Notes: a model not told the origin generated them from the sequence alone. A DNA stretch of 36,645 nucleotides from an uncultured Muribaculaceae bacterium (GCA_910586895.1 CAJUIW010000018.1:1-36645); one strand, 5' to 3'. Shown: positions 1 through 8,212, counted from the stretch's first letter. Translations and numbers: made by a program.

Positions 1-112
1 GCATCTGTATAGCGAACCTGAAAGGTTCATTCATGTTTTAGCCGCGGGCCGAGCGATAGCGAGCCCCGCGGAAACGGACGCCCCCACAAAATTATCTGAA
101 AGATAACTTTCC
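1..112 (-). repeat. Composite hairpin repeat R1 (partial, cut by window edge)
   Basis: Read on the minus strand the modules run B-C-A, the order seen in the other copies. Module B is the triloop hairpin TTATCTGAAAGATAA (92-106), C is a GC-rich inverted repeat with CCGCGG ends (42-71), and A is GAACCTGAAAGGTTC (14-28). The rest of the element lies outside the window. It sits just beyond the end of the secG operon, so the operon's transcripts would run towards it. No coding potential is apparent. Confidence 0.8.
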
Positions 113-137
113 CCATCCCCGCGCCCCAAGCCTCTAT

Positions 138-177
138 AAAAAGCAGTCAGGGATGATTGCTGTGCAGCAATCATCCC
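138..177 (-). terminator. Probable terminator of the secG operon
   Basis: A perfect 13-base-pair inverted repeat (150-162 with 165-177, two-base loop) lies about 50 bases past the secG stop. On the minus strand it is followed, after seven bases, by TTTTTATA. The T run does not abut the stem, so termination efficiency is uncertain. The perfect palindrome could equally be a protein-binding site. Confidence 0.5.
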
Positions 178-229
178 CGGCCTGTGTATTATATTTGTGT
201 GGATTATCTTTTTTTGCCTTAGAAAAAAT

Positions 230-604
230 TTATTTAGCAGGAGCTTCGGCGGGAGCAGGAGCAGCAGGAGTTGTTGCTGCAGGAGCTGCGGGAGCGGCCG
301 GAGCCTTGGTGTCATAGTTGTTTCCGGTTGTTTGTTCAGTAGCTGCGGGTGCATTCACACGTGAGCCGGTGCGGGTGATGGCGTCAGGCATGAAGAATGC
401 TGAAAGTACTGCAAGCACAGCGATTGCGCCGGCAAGGCTCCATGTGAGCTTTTCGATGAAGTTGTTTGTACGGCGTACACCCATGATTTGGTTTGAACCT
501 GCAAATGATGATGACAGACCACCACCCTTTGATTTCTGGATAAGAACTACGCCTATGAGCAGCACGGCTGCGATGAGAGTGAGTACTATAAGAACTACGA
601 ACAT
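230..604 (-). CDS. secG: Preprotein translocase subunit SecG
   Basis: Small subunit of the SecYEG channel in the inner membrane, which stimulates SecA-driven export. The 124-residue product has two hydrophobic segments (about residues 3-21 and 50-70) around a loop containing the family-typical QKSKGGGLSSSFAGSNQIMG. It ends in a long Ala/Pro-rich tail (about residues 83-124), an extension common in Bacteroidales SecG and of unknown role. The start is the ATG at 604. It is the last gene of a minus-strand run, 15 bases after the upstream hypothetical gene, and is followed by an inverted repeat that probably terminates transcription. SecDF, which also assists export, is encoded in the same window at 19205. 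Identity is secure from the loop motif, membrane topology and gene context. Confidence 0.95.
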   Translation of the reverse strand: MFVVLIVLTLIAAVLLIGVVLIQKSKGGGLSSSFAGSNQIMGVRRTNNFIEKLTWSLAGAIAVLAVLSAFFMPDAITRTGSRVNAPAATEQTTGNNYDTKAPAAPAAPAATTPAAPAPAEAPAK

Positions 605-619
605 ATCTGGTTACTTTTT

Positions 620-1405
620 TTATTTCTTATTGTTTAGATGTCGTTGGTTTTCTATCAATTTACGCAAGAAACGCAATTGGTCTGCAAAGTAAATACTTTT
701 TTCCGGAAAATTCAAACTTAATTGATATATAATTTCATACGCCTTGTCATAACGGCGCTGGCGGATGTAGATTTTCGATAGACTTTCGCGCAGCGACGAG
801 TCGCGTGGCGGTGCCGGAGTGGTCGGTGGAGCGGAATGTTGCTTCTTCTCCTGCGCCGGTTTTTCCTCAGCCTCCTCAGGCTGCGGTTCATTAACTTTTC
901 TGTCATGTACCGCGGCCTGACTGTTGAGAAATGCATCGAGCAGTGCGTCCTGTCCGCTCAGCTCCTCTTCGTTTCTCTCCTCTCCGCGTTCCTCCTCCTC
1001 TTTTACGAGTACTGAGGCATAGTCGGCCGGTACGGGATTGAATATCAGCTTTTCAAGCAGAGCTTCCTCCTTCGGGTCGATACGTCCGTAGGTGTCCAGA
1101 AATGTGTCGATGGCCACATCCGTTGTGGGCGTGGCGTCCGATTCCTCTTCCGGATAGAACTGGCTCATCTTCTTCCCGTCAGCATCGGTCAGCCTGAACA
1201 GCATCTCACGGTCGGCGCTGCTCAGCGCCACGCGTGCAAGCAGTGCGCCGCGCTCCTCCTCGGTCATCTCTGCCCGCTCCGCACATTCGGCAAGCGGCAG
1301 GGTGAAGAATGGGTAGCGGGCGGCTATCCATTGCAGCTGCTCGGCCGTCAGCGCAGGCTCCTCTCCTGAGCGCAAGGTCTGTATGTATATCTGAAGCGGG
1401 TTCAT
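620..1405 (-). CDS. Conserved hypothetical protein between lptE and secG
   Basis: A 261-residue protein with no signal peptide or membrane segment visible, so probably cytoplasmic. The N-terminal ~110 residues look folded. The middle (about 135-205) is highly charged and rich in Glu, Lys, Gln and Pro, probably a disordered linker. The C-terminal ~55 residues (LRESLSKIYIRQRRYDKAYE and following) resemble a single TPR-like helical hairpin. From memory, a gene of this kind sits between LptE-family and secG genes in many Bacteroidales, which supports it as real. It starts 41 bases after the lptE stop and ends 15 bases before secG, so it is almost certainly cotranscribed. I cannot assign a function. 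A role in assembling envelope machinery is only a guess from position. Confidence 0.8.
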   Translation of the reverse strand: MNPLQIYIQTLRSGEEPALTAEQLQWIAARYPFFTLPLAECAERAEMTEEERGALLARVALSSADREMLFRLTDADGKKMSQFYPEEESDATPTTDVAIDTFLDTYGRIDPKEEALLEKLIFNPVPADYASVLVKEEEERGEERNEEELSGQDALLDAFLNSQAAVHDRKVNEPQPEEAEEKPAQEKKQHSAPPTTPAPPRDSSLRESLSKIYIRQRRYDKAYEIIYQLSLNFPEKSIYFADQLRFLRKLIENQRHLNNKK

Positions 1406-1446
1406 CTTCTCTGTGAGTCTATTCGGTCATCTCCGGCAGGTGGCGT

Positions 1447-1968
1447 TTACCAGTCGCCCAATGTGGCGTTGAATATAAGCTGCACAAGCTCTTTCGATAT
1501 CTCCTGACACAGCTGGTCCTGTACCTCCGTCAGCATCTGTGAGCTGTCAAAGTCACGGTAGGCAGAGAATGTCTGGTCCACATCCTTATTCTCCTGCTTA
1601 TTGTTGGTGTACTTCAGGCGTACGGTGATGGTCAGGCGTGTCTTGGAGGCGTATGCATCCTCGGTTACCGCCTGTGGAGTAAGGTTATAGCCCGTTATCT
1701 CGCCCTCCATCTGCAGGTCCGATGGACCGTCCGTGGTCTGAAGCCTTGTGTTGCGGGTTATATAGTCAAGCAGCTCGTTCTCAAATGTTTGCTGTAGGGG
1801 CGGATATACAAGTGCGGCACGGATCGGGAATTCCGATACATGTATTGTCTTGTATATGCCGTAGTCAATCGAGGCGCCGTTCAGGGTGTAGTGGGGCAGG
1901 CATCCACCCAAAAGCGGGAGCATGGCAAGCGTTACACATATCTGCAAGGCGCGTAATAATGGTTTCAT
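1447..1968 (-). CDS. lptE: LptE-family LPS-assembly lipoprotein
   Basis: Probable outer-membrane lipoprotein that plugs the LptD barrel and helps place lipopolysaccharide at the cell surface. I chose the ATG at 1968 (173 residues) rather than an upstream in-frame start, because it gives a clean lipoprotein signal: MKPLLRALQ, a hydrophobic stretch, then the lipobox LLGGC with Cys about residue 23. The mature part begins YTLNGASIDY and contains the short beta segments expected of this family (for example TIHVSEFP and RLTITVRLKY). The length fits the family. It begins 10 bases after the rRNA methyltransferase stop, inside the minus-strand operon. LptE families diverge strongly, so the assignment rests on the N-terminal pattern, size and the nearby secG. 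Confidence 0.82.
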   Translation of the reverse strand: MKPLLRALQICVTLAMLPLLGGCLPHYTLNGASIDYGIYKTIHVSEFPIRAALVYPPLQQTFENELLDYITRNTRLQTTDGPSDLQMEGEITGYNLTPQAVTEDAYASKTRLTITVRLKYTNNKQENKDVDQTFSAYRDFDSSQMLTEVQDQLCQEISKELVQLIFNATLGDW

Positions 1969-1978
1969 GCCGACAAAG

Positions 1979-3379
1979 TTAGTCATTCTGCTGCAGAAAA
2001 TCAACTATCTCAGGCTCTCCCTCCGTCAGTATGCGCCATTGCCGCGGATAGAGGTTGTTGGCCCGTCCGCCCAGATTCTTCACGAATCCTAACGGCTCTC
2101 CGCCGTAGGTCAGCAGCACGATGCCGCGGGGAGTCCCGTCGGGGAGTGCCACCGCCTTGCAGCTCAGATAGTCTATTGCCGTGCGTGCGTCCACCTCGCA
2201 TTCACGCATCGCCTCGCGCCGGAGCATGCGGCTCAGGGCCAGATGTTGCGACGGGATTATATCCTTTCCCTTCACCGTGGCAGCATGAAGTCGGGGGACC
2301 ACCCCGCGCCATAGTGGATGCACGGTAGGCTCTATCCATATCTCGTCACCTTCGCGGGTGCACTTCGCGCCCTCTGCCGCCGGCCCTTCTATCCATTCCA
2401 TCACGCTCTTCAATGCCATGTCGGGTTTGCTCCCTTTTTCGCCGCGTGCCTTGTTTTTCTTCGGTCGGCGCGGTTCGCAGTTGGGAAGGTCGTCATCCGG
2501 CTTGCGGAGCACAGCCATGAACAGTCCCTCACCCCGGGTGCGTCCCGGAATGAAGCGGTAGCAATGGTAGGGGGTGTCTATGCCTCCGGCTATCCCCGGA
2601 AACGCCATGGCACTCGGCACCTCCACACTTTCGGCGCCAAACTGCTTTACCAGATAGGCCACCATCTCCTCATTCTCCGTGCGGTTGAACGTGCAGGTGC
2701 TATAGATAAGTAGTCCTCCCGGGGCTAATGCCGGCCACAGCTCGCTGACAATCTCCCGCTGCAGAGCCGCGCACTTCTCTACTAACTGCGGGCTCCATTG
2801 CTCTACTGCCACAGCCTCCTTGCGCATCATGCCCTCGCCTGAGCAGGGCACATCGGCGGCTATCACATCGTATGCTCCCGTCTGTTCGCCAAAACGGCTC
2901 ACCGGACCGCAGGTCACCGTTGTCGGCGGGTAGCCCCACTTCGCCAGATTCTCCCTGAGCACAGCCGCGCGGGCCGCCACATATTCGTTGGCGCCAACTG
3001 TCGAGCCTGCAGGAAGCGCCGATATCGCCGCGGTGGTCTTCCCTCCGGGGGCGGCACATGCGTCCAGATATCTCACCGGCCCTTTCCCGTCGAGCAGGCT
3101 TTTCAGCACGTGGTTGATGAACATCGAGGAGGCGTCCTGCACGTAGTACACCCCCTGATGCAGCTCCGGGCTGAATGTGAAGCGTGGCCTCTCCGGCAGA
3201 TACACACCCTCGTAACACCATGGCACTCTTGTGTCGGCCGATGCTGCCAAACGCCTGGATTTTAGGGGGTTTATGCGCACTGATACCTCCGGCGGAGTCA
3301 GTAAAGCCTCGCCGAGCCCCGCAAGTTGCGGAGCCCGGTACGATTCTATCAGTTTTATGAATTCTTCAGGCAGATTCAT
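1979..3379 (-). CDS. NOL1/NOP2/Sun-family rRNA (cytosine-C5) methyltransferase
   Basis: Transfers a methyl group from S-adenosylmethionine to C5 of a cytosine in rRNA (RsmF/YebU-like). The 466-residue protein shows the family motifs in order: the SAM-binding loop DACAAPGGKT (106-115), DVPCSGEG (176-183) with Cys179, and STCTFN (227-232) with Cys229. These are the two cysteines used for covalent catalysis and product release. The C-terminal ~190 residues, ending in GEPLGFVKNLGGRANNLYP and beyond, resemble the RsmF C-terminal and PUA-like region, which argues for RsmF rather than RsmB. The exact target base cannot be told from sequence. The start overlaps the pfkA stop by one base (TAATG), implying coupled translation. 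Confidence 0.92.
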   Translation of the reverse strand: MNLPEEFIKLIESYRAPQLAGLGEALLTPPEVSVRINPLKSRRLAASADTRVPWCYEGVYLPERPRFTFSPELHQGVYYVQDASSMFINHVLKSLLDGKGPVRYLDACAAPGGKTTAAISALPAGSTVGANEYVAARAAVLRENLAKWGYPPTTVTCGPVSRFGEQTGAYDVIAADVPCSGEGMMRKEAVAVEQWSPQLVEKCAALQREIVSELWPALAPGGLLIYSTCTFNRTENEEMVAYLVKQFGAESVEVPSAMAFPGIAGGIDTPYHCYRFIPGRTRGEGLFMAVLRKPDDDLPNCEPRRPKKNKARGEKGSKPDMALKSVMEWIEGPAAEGAKCTREGDEIWIEPTVHPLWRGVVPRLHAATVKGKDIIPSQHLALSRMLRREAMRECEVDARTAIDYLSCKAVALPDGTPRGIVLLTYGGEPLGFVKNLGGRANNLYPRQWRILTEGEPEIVDFLQQND

Positions 3380-4359
3380 TATATGGAGAGGCGGCGCAGT
3401 GTGTCGAGCAGGTTGCGGTTGATAGGCTTGTCATTTTTGATAGCCTTGGTGAAGGGCACATACACTATTTCATCGTTGCGTATGCCTATCATCACATTGC
3501 GCTGGTCGTCAAGCAGAGCGTCGATGGCTGCCGCACCCATGCGTGATGCCAGGATTCGGTCATGTGCTGTCGGAGAGCCGCCGCGCTGCAGGTGGCCAAG
3601 AATTGACACGCGTACGTCATAGCCGGGATACTCGTTCTTCACGCGTTCGGCCAGGCCCATGGCGCCGCCGGTTGCCGGGCTTTCAGCCACAAGCACTATC
3701 GAAGAGTTCTTGCTCTTGCGGAAGCCGTTCTGAATCAGTTCGGCAAGCTGGTCCACCTCGGTTGAGATCTCCGGTATGATGGCAGCCTCGGCACCCGATG
3801 CTATGGCTCCGTTCAGGGCCAGGAAGCCGGCGTCGCGTCCCATCACTTCGATGAAGAAGAGGCGTTCGTGGCTTGTAGCGGTGTCGCGGATTTTGTCTAC
3901 GCACCCCATTATGGTGTTAAGCGCTGTGTCATAGCCTATTGTGGTGTCGGTGCCGAACAGGTCGTTGTCAATGGTTCCGGGCAGGCCGATTATCGGGAAG
4001 TTAAACTCGTTGGCAAAGATGCGTGCGCCGGTCAGAGAACCGTCGCCACCTATTACCACCAGTGCGGTTATGCCGTGGCGCTTCAGGTTGTCATACGCCA
4101 GCTGACGCCCTTCCGGAGTCTGGAATTCCGGACAGCGTGCTGTCTTCAGTATGGTACCACCCATCTGTATGATGTTTGACACGTTCTGTGTCTTGAATTC
4201 CACTATCTCGTCGGATATCATTCCCTTGTAACCGCGGTAGATACCTTTCACCTTAAATCCACTGAATATCGCCGAGCGGGTCACCGCACGGATGGCTGCG
4301 TTCATACCGGGGGCGTCGCCTCCCGAAGTGAGTATGCCGATGCACTTTTGTTCTGACAT
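3379..4359 (-). CDS. pfkA: ATP-dependent 6-phosphofructokinase
   Basis: Phosphorylates fructose 6-phosphate to fructose 1,6-bisphosphate, the committed step of glycolysis. The 326-residue length is normal for the PfkA family. Visible motifs are GGDAPGMN (13-20, nucleotide loop), GGDGS (104-108) and PGTIDND (127-133) with the catalytic aspartates. Glycine in GGDGS, and no lysine in the position before PGTIDND, follow the ATP-using pattern rather than the pyrophosphate-using one. Allosteric-site residues were not assessed. The gene starts 20 bases after the stop of the one-TM protein and overlaps the next gene by one base, so it is expressed within this minus-strand operon. No separate promoter was seen before it. 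Confidence 0.96.
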   Translation of the reverse strand: MSEQKCIGILTSGGDAPGMNAAIRAVTRSAIFSGFKVKGIYRGYKGMISDEIVEFKTQNVSNIIQMGGTILKTARCPEFQTPEGRQLAYDNLKRHGITALVVIGGDGSLTGARIFANEFNFPIIGLPGTIDNDLFGTDTTIGYDTALNTIMGCVDKIRDTATSHERLFFIEVMGRDAGFLALNGAIASGAEAAIIPEISTEVDQLAELIQNGFRKSKNSSIVLVAESPATGGAMGLAERVKNEYPGYDVRVSILGHLQRGGSPTAHDRILASRMGAAAIDALLDDQRNVMIGIRNDEIVYVPFTKAIKNDKPINRNLLDTLRRLSI

Positions 4360-4379
4360 GTTGAATATGTGTTATGTTG

Positions 4380-4886
4380 TTACTGATTTAATATTTCTGT
4401 TATCACGCTTTTCGACGCGCCGCGCCAGGGGAGTGTGGCATAGTACGTTTCATATACCACGGTTACCGTGCGCCCCGTACCCTGCATCTGCTGGAGGCGG
4501 GCTATCACCTCCGGATTGTCTACTGAGAACGACACGTCGTGCGAGTATACCCGTGTGGTGTCCGTCAGGGCCGCTTCCGATATGAAGTCAGCTTCATACG
4601 TCTTGAATATCATGCCCCGCTTCTCCACCTTGGTTACGAATCCGGTCATGCGCGCATCCTCCACATACGGGCTGCAGTAGCGCAGATAGAACACCACGGC
4701 GAGCACGGCCACGCATACGGCTATCGTCCACCAGAGCACCTTCCGTCCGCGCTTCGGCTTCGGCATCGGAGTGGTGCCCCCTTGTGAGAAATCTATTACT
4801 TTCCCATCCTGCGTGGTGCCGGTGCCGGCATTCTCTTCCGGATCGTTCACGAAGTAGTCCTTATGTGTGTCGTCAAGCTTTATCAT
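4380..4886 (-). CDS. Hypothetical single-pass membrane protein
   Basis: A 168-residue protein with a short cytoplasmic N-terminus containing a basic patch (PKPKRGRK), one membrane segment at about residues 50-69 (VLWWTIAVCVAVLAVVFYLR), and a C-terminal domain of about 100 residues predicted to lie outside the cytoplasm. That domain is beta-rich (FVTKVEKRGMIFKTYEADFI and TVTVVYETYYATLPW). It overlaps the preceding flippase-like gene by 14 bases and is followed 20 bases later by pfkA. I do not recognise the family. Tight overlap with a polytopic membrane protein suggests the two products may act together in the inner membrane, but this is inference. Confidence 0.75.
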   Translation of the reverse strand: MIKLDDTHKDYFVNDPEENAGTGTTQDGKVIDFSQGGTTPMPKPKRGRKVLWWTIAVCVAVLAVVFYLRYCSPYVEDARMTGFVTKVEKRGMIFKTYEADFISEAALTDTTRVYSHDVSFSVDNPEVIARLQQMQGTGRTVTVVYETYYATLPWRGASKSVITEILNQ

Positions 4887-5931
4887 GTTGTTTCACTCGC
4901 TTTTTGTCGAGGCTTATGCAGATGAATGTGAATAATCCTAATAATATGAGGAGGAGCGTCTGTGTGCCCATCACCAAGTTGGCAAACGATGTCGCGTAGC
5001 CGCGCGTCAGTTCCGGGATGCCGCTGCTGTACATCGACAGTCCGAATATTACGGCCCACTGCCATGGTCCGATTCCGCCGTTCGATGGCACTCCCATCGA
5101 TATGCTCGACAGCACGAAGCATACCGCGACGGCTATTATCCCGTAGCGCGCTATCACCTCCGTGGTAGCCGGGAAAGAGTAGAAGCATACGTACAGCTGC
5201 GTGAAGTAGCACCCCCAGAGCAGCAGCGTCAGAAGCACCCATCGGCCGCGGCCCGGCATTGTCCCCACGGCTGCGAATCCCTTCCAAAGCCCGCTCATGA
5301 ACCCCTTGATTTTCACCAGCAGAGGATTCTGCGGATAGCGGCGGAATATATAAACCGTGGCAATGACTGCCAATGCTACCGTGCCCCATAGCCACGGCGA
5401 GGTGCACAGGTTCACGATTTTCATATAGCTTTCAGGATTCTGCTGCATGTAGGCCGTCAGCGACGGACCGGCGAAAATAAACGTTACAGCCGTGATAAGC
5501 AGCACCGTCACCGTGTCCGAAAGACGGTCGGCCACCATTGAGCCGAACACCGTGTCAAACGGTGCCCGCTGGCGGTGGGCTATATAGCCCGTGCGCCACA
5601 GCTCGCCCAGGCGGGGGAGCACCAGATTCACCGCGTAAGTACCGAATATCGACAGCACCACTATCCATAACGGACACCTCACCCCGATGGCATTCAGCTG
5701 TATGCGCCAGCGCATGGCTCTTACCACGTGTGAAAATATGCTGATTACCAGTGCCAACGCTATCCAGCGGAAGTCGCAGTTGTGCTTTATGATATCAAGC
5801 ATCTCCTTGAAATTCACGCCGGTAAACAGCAGGTAGCACAGCCCTACGCTGATTATTAGCGGCACGCCGTATTTCAGCAGGTAGCTCAGCCACCCCGGTT
5901 TCGTGGATGTTTCGGTCTTTGATGGATTCAT
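4873..5931 (-). CDS. Polytopic membrane protein, lysylphosphatidylglycerol synthase TM-like / UPF0104 family
   Basis: Inner-membrane protein of 352 residues with about eight hydrophobic segments, resembling the flippase-like domain of MprF and related stand-alone proteins (LPG_synthase_TM, AglD-like). Family-typical stretches include SHVVRAMRWRIQL, the region NLVLPRLGELWRTGYIAHR, VADRLSDTVTVLLIT, and a late segment with MGVPSNGGIGPWQW. In this family such proteins are thought to move lipids or lipid-linked sugars; the substrate here is unknown. I chose ATG 5931 over an upstream TTG at 5949. It is first in the minus-strand operon that runs to secG. Two tandem TAnnTTTG-like elements (5961-5976) lie just upstream, but no matching -33 element was found. 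Confidence 0.87.
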   Translation of the reverse strand: MNPSKTETSTKPGWLSYLLKYGVPLIISVGLCYLLFTGVNFKEMLDIIKHNCDFRWIALALVISIFSHVVRAMRWRIQLNAIGVRCPLWIVVLSIFGTYAVNLVLPRLGELWRTGYIAHRQRAPFDTVFGSMVADRLSDTVTVLLITAVTFIFAGPSLTAYMQQNPESYMKIVNLCTSPWLWGTVALAVIATVYIFRRYPQNPLLVKIKGFMSGLWKGFAAVGTMPGRGRWVLLTLLLWGCYFTQLYVCFYSFPATTEVIARYGIIAVAVCFVLSSISMGVPSNGGIGPWQWAVIFGLSMYSSGIPELTRGYATSFANLVMGTQTLLLILLGLFTFICISLDKKRVKQHDKA

Positions 5932-5960
5932 AAATGCGGATTTATGCAAATTGACGGAGT

Positions 5961-5976
5961 CAAAAATACAAAAATA
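5961..5976 (-). promoter_or_regulatory. Possible tandem -7 elements for the 5931-230 operon
   Basis: On the minus strand the octamer TATTTTTG occurs twice back to back (5961-5968 and 5969-5976). Each matches the Bacteroidetes -7 consensus TAnnTTTG and lies 29-45 bases before the ATG at 5931. No TTG or TTTG was found about 20 bases upstream of either, so the promoter is supported by the -7 part only. Confidence 0.4.
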
Positions 5977-6063
5977 TTCACCATCATAAAAGAATAATAA
6001 CGCTCCGATTGTTCAAAAAGTCGAATTTTTTGATTTTTTGGAGAGCAATCGGCCATTTATTCC

Positions 6064-6071
6064 TATATTTG
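6064..6071 (+). promoter_or_regulatory. -7 element of the AraC-family gene promoter
   Basis: TATATTTG matches TAnnTTTG exactly. A TTTG at 6037-6040 is 23 bases upstream, longer than the 20 seen at the best promoters here. Transcription would begin near 6077, only a few bases before the chosen ATG at 6080, so the message would be almost leaderless unless translation starts further in. Confidence 0.5.
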
Positions 6072-6079
6072 CCGCTGTT

Positions 6080-7006
6080 ATGGATAATATTATTGACTAC
6101 TCCCTGTCATACATGCCCCCCTCCGGAGCTTCAAGCCGCGTGGGTGAGTTCAGCCGTCTCGGCGATGACTACGGATTTGCCCGCATCACATCAGCCGCCG
6201 CGCTGACCGACTTCATGTCCCGGTCATTCCGTATATCCGGATTTACTATAATTCTCTGCAAATCAGGGGTTATGGAAATCGAAATCAATGCCTCGCCCTA
6301 TACCGTGTGCGGCGGTATGCTTATCGTGGTGTCCCCGGGCAGCATCCTTACGGTCAAGGACGTTGACGGCAGTAATCTTGATATGTGTGTGCTCCTTGTG
6401 TCCACCGCCTTCCTCAACGACCTCACCTTCGACCTAAATGTCATCAATTCCGTAGGCTTCAATCCTGAGCGGAAACCGGTGCTAACCCTCACTGACCACG
6501 AAGTGGCCCTGATGCAAGGCTACTTCAATCTTATCCATACCAACACGCTCACCAACCCCGATGCCATGTTTGTCCGCGGAATATCGGGCAATCTGCTCAG
6601 CGCCGCAATGTACCAGATGGTACAATTCTATTACAGCCGACCCTCCGAGCGCGAGCCCGAAACCGCCGGTCAGCGCCCCCTGTCGCGCCGCAATAATTAC
6701 GTAAAAGAGTTCCTCCAGCTCGTCCATCTCCACTACCGGCGTGAGCGCGCCACGGCATTCTATGCCTCCAAACTCTTCATTTCGGCCAAATATCTAAGCC
6801 ATATAATCAAGGAATCCACAGGCCGTTCAGCCGCTGAATGGATTGATTATCATGTGATTCTTGAAGCCAAGAACCTGCTACGCTACTCCGGGCGCAACGT
6901 CCAGCAGGTGGCCTATGAGCTCAACTTCCCCAATCAGTCAGCCTTCGGCAAATACTTCAAGCATATCACCGGCATGTCGCCAACCGAATTTCAGCGAAAA
7001 TGTTAA
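6080..7006 (+). CDS. AraC-family transcriptional regulator
   Basis: DNA-binding regulator of 308 residues. The N-terminal ~190 residues form a cupin-like sensor of the type often found in Bacteroidales AraC proteins (MEIEINASPYTVCGGMLIVV is a typical stretch). The C-terminal ~100 residues carry the double helix-turn-helix: first helix pair around YASKLFISAKYLSHIIKEST, second around VQQVAYELNFPNQSAFGKYF, ending GMSPTEFQRKC. The ATG at 6080 was chosen over an in-frame TTG at 6038. A third option is ATG 6113, which would leave a normal leader. It is divergent from the 5931 operon and has no obvious target gene beside it except the candidate RNA unit that follows at 7022. No effector can be named from sequence. 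Confidence 0.9.
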   Translation: MDNIIDYSLSYMPPSGASSRVGEFSRLGDDYGFARITSAAALTDFMSRSFRISGFTIILCKSGVMEIEINASPYTVCGGMLIVVSPGSILTVKDVDGSNLDMCVLLVSTAFLNDLTFDLNVINSVGFNPERKPVLTLTDHEVALMQGYFNLIHTNTLTNPDAMFVRGISGNLLSAAMYQMVQFYYSRPSEREPETAGQRPLSRRNNYVKEFLQLVHLHYRRERATAFYASKLFISAKYLSHIIKESTGRSAAEWIDYHVILEAKNLLRYSGRNVQQVAYELNFPNQSAFGKYFKHITGMSPTEFQRKC

Positions 7007-7021
7007 AAAGCGTGAAAGCTA

Positions 7022-7052
7022 TTGCGCGTTTATCCTGAATTCAATACTTTTG
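7022..7052 (+). promoter_or_regulatory. Strong promoter with no open reading frame downstream
   Basis: TTG (7022-7024), exactly 20 bases, then TACTTTTG (7045-7052). The 15 bases AATTCAATACTTTTG are identical to those at the promoter of the exopolysaccharide locus (22229-22243). Transcription would start near 7058 and head into a region with no credible gene, ending at the terminator at 7363-7397. Confidence 0.7.
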
Positions 7053-7057
7053 CAATG

Positions 7058-7397
7058 CAAGATAGGTTAAGCATATTTAATGCTGCAAAGTGAATAGAGG
7101 GCGAATCCGGGTAGTGTTTTAGCTATGCCGGACTCCCATAAACAAATCGCTGACTCTCCTCCCCGTAGAACCATATTTGTGGTTCATGGTGGTGCAGGCA
7201 TTGTGTAGATTTAAGCGCGCCCGCAGGCCTCCGCTATATCCCCTTTATGCTTCAGTACTATCTCTGCCGGCGTGGAATGCGATACACAGCGCTTCCGCTT
7301 CGAGAACAACGATAGAGAGAAGGAAAATAGTTGTTTTATAGATAATTGTGTATTTGAAGCTTAAGGGGAGTCGTGAGACTGTCCTTTTGTTTTTTTA
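7058..7397 (+). ncRNA. Candidate structured non-coding RNA, about 330-340 nt, unknown family
   Basis: Bounded by a promoter (7022-7052) and an intrinsic terminator (7363-7397), with no open frame worth calling on either strand. The 5' third can fold into a long hairpin: TCCGG with a short GTAG extension pairs with CTAT(G)CCGGA, closed outside by GGG and CCC. A second hairpin, AACCA with TGGTT around six bases, follows. I looked for hallmarks of tmRNA (tag peptide, terminal CCA arm) and RNase P RNA and did not find them. It could instead be an untranslated remnant of a lost gene. The transcript start is inferred from the promoter. Confidence 0.42.
7363..7397 (+). terminator. Intrinsic terminator of the candidate RNA
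   Basis: AAGGGGAGTC pairs with GACTGTCCTT (ten positions, one mismatch, one G-T) across a GTGA tetraloop of GNRA type, and the stem runs into a T-rich tract (7385-7396). No gene ends immediately upstream; the nearest stop, of the AraC-family gene, is about 360 bases back. Confidence 0.75.
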
Positions 7398-7530
7398 TCC
7401 CCCTTTTTTTTACCACGTGCTCCAAATCCCGTAGGAATATCGCCCTGCGATATATTGTGTTGATTTGCAATCTTTTATATGGCATATCATACATGGCGCA
7501 CCTGCAAAGGTGCGGTTTGTGATATAGCCG
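7398..7530. other. Gene-free spacer with two isolated hairpins
   Basis: No gene. Two hairpins resemble degenerate members of the repeat family: ATATCGC-CCT-GCGATAT (7437-7453), like module E, and CGCACCT-GCAA-AGGTGCG (7497-7514), like module A with a different stem. Confidence 0.6.
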
Positions 7531-8172
7531 CGGATTGAAAGTTATCTTTCAGATAATTCTGTGTGGGCGTCCGATACCGTGGGACTCGTCCTGACGGCCT
7601 CGGCCCACGGCTAACACGTGAATGAACCTTTCAGGTTCACTATCCGGATGTATCCGCTTGAGTGATTGCGTTTTATGCGATGTATTATAGCCCGTTAGGG
7701 CGATTTTCTTATAACCCGGCACAGAGCGTCAGCGGCGTGCCGGGCATAGATGCGACAGTCTAAAAGAGTCCGTCAGGACGGCTTGGGAAAAATGAGGAGC
7801 TTCGCAGAAGCGGATTGGGTGTAACCCCACTTCGAGCGTGCGAGGAGTGGGGATAAAGGCCGGAAGCAAGTGGATGGCTTCGAAGATGCCTGTTATAAAC
7901 CTGATACGGATAACAGCCCACTTCGAGGGCATAGGCGTTATTCCGATTCGTTACCCTACTCCTCGCCCTGCCGGGCTCGAAGCAGGGTTCTACAAACCCC
8001 GCGTCTCCGACGCTCAGATTTCCGCGGATTGAAAGTTATCTTTCAGATAATTCTGTGTGGGTGTCCGGTTCTGCGGGTCTCGCTATCGCTCGGCCCGCAG
8101 CTATATCATGAATGAACCTTTCAGGTTCGCTATACGGATACGTCCAATACATCGCAAAAGCGATGTCCCTAC
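7531..8172 (+). repeat. Composite hairpin repeat R2, two rounds of modules
   Basis: The modules read B (7542-7556), C, A (7624-7638), F (GCCC-GTTA-GGGC, 7690-7701), G (7715-7744), a second F, H (7799-8013), then B (8036-8050), C, A (8114-8128) and E (ACATCGCAAAAGCGATGT, 8149-8166, followed by CCCTAC). The block fills the space between the convergent AraC gene and the SPOUT methyltransferase gene. Short open frames here share a translated peptide with the block at 13.6-14.7 kb only because the DNA is repeated; I do not regard them as genes. Confidence 0.85.
7799..8013 (+). repeat. MITE-like unit H, copy 1 (about 215 bp)
   Basis: The ends are imperfect inverted repeats of about 40-50 bases. 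Each end has a 5-bp triloop hairpin (GCTTC-GCA-GAAGC at 7799-7811; GCGTC-TCC-GACGC at 8001-8013), then a G-rich spacer and AACCCnnnTTCGAG pointing inwards. The core contains CCCACTTCGAGGGCAT. Copy 2 at 14104-14315 is in the opposite orientation. No transposase is encoded inside. Confidence 0.7.
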
Positions 8173-8212
8173 AGTCCGATGAGGGACTCAAATACAATGT
8201 ATGTTGTTGCAG

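Noticed and set aside
7195..7335. A minus-strand frame of about 35-45 codons inside the candidate RNA region
   Set aside because: It has no convincing start codon or start-region signal and lies opposite the promoter-terminator unit; the resemblance to any family is too weak to call.
7058..7397. tmRNA or RNase P RNA at this site
   Set aside because: No tag-peptide frame, no tRNA-like terminal arm with CCA, and no recognisable RNase P core motif was found on either strand.
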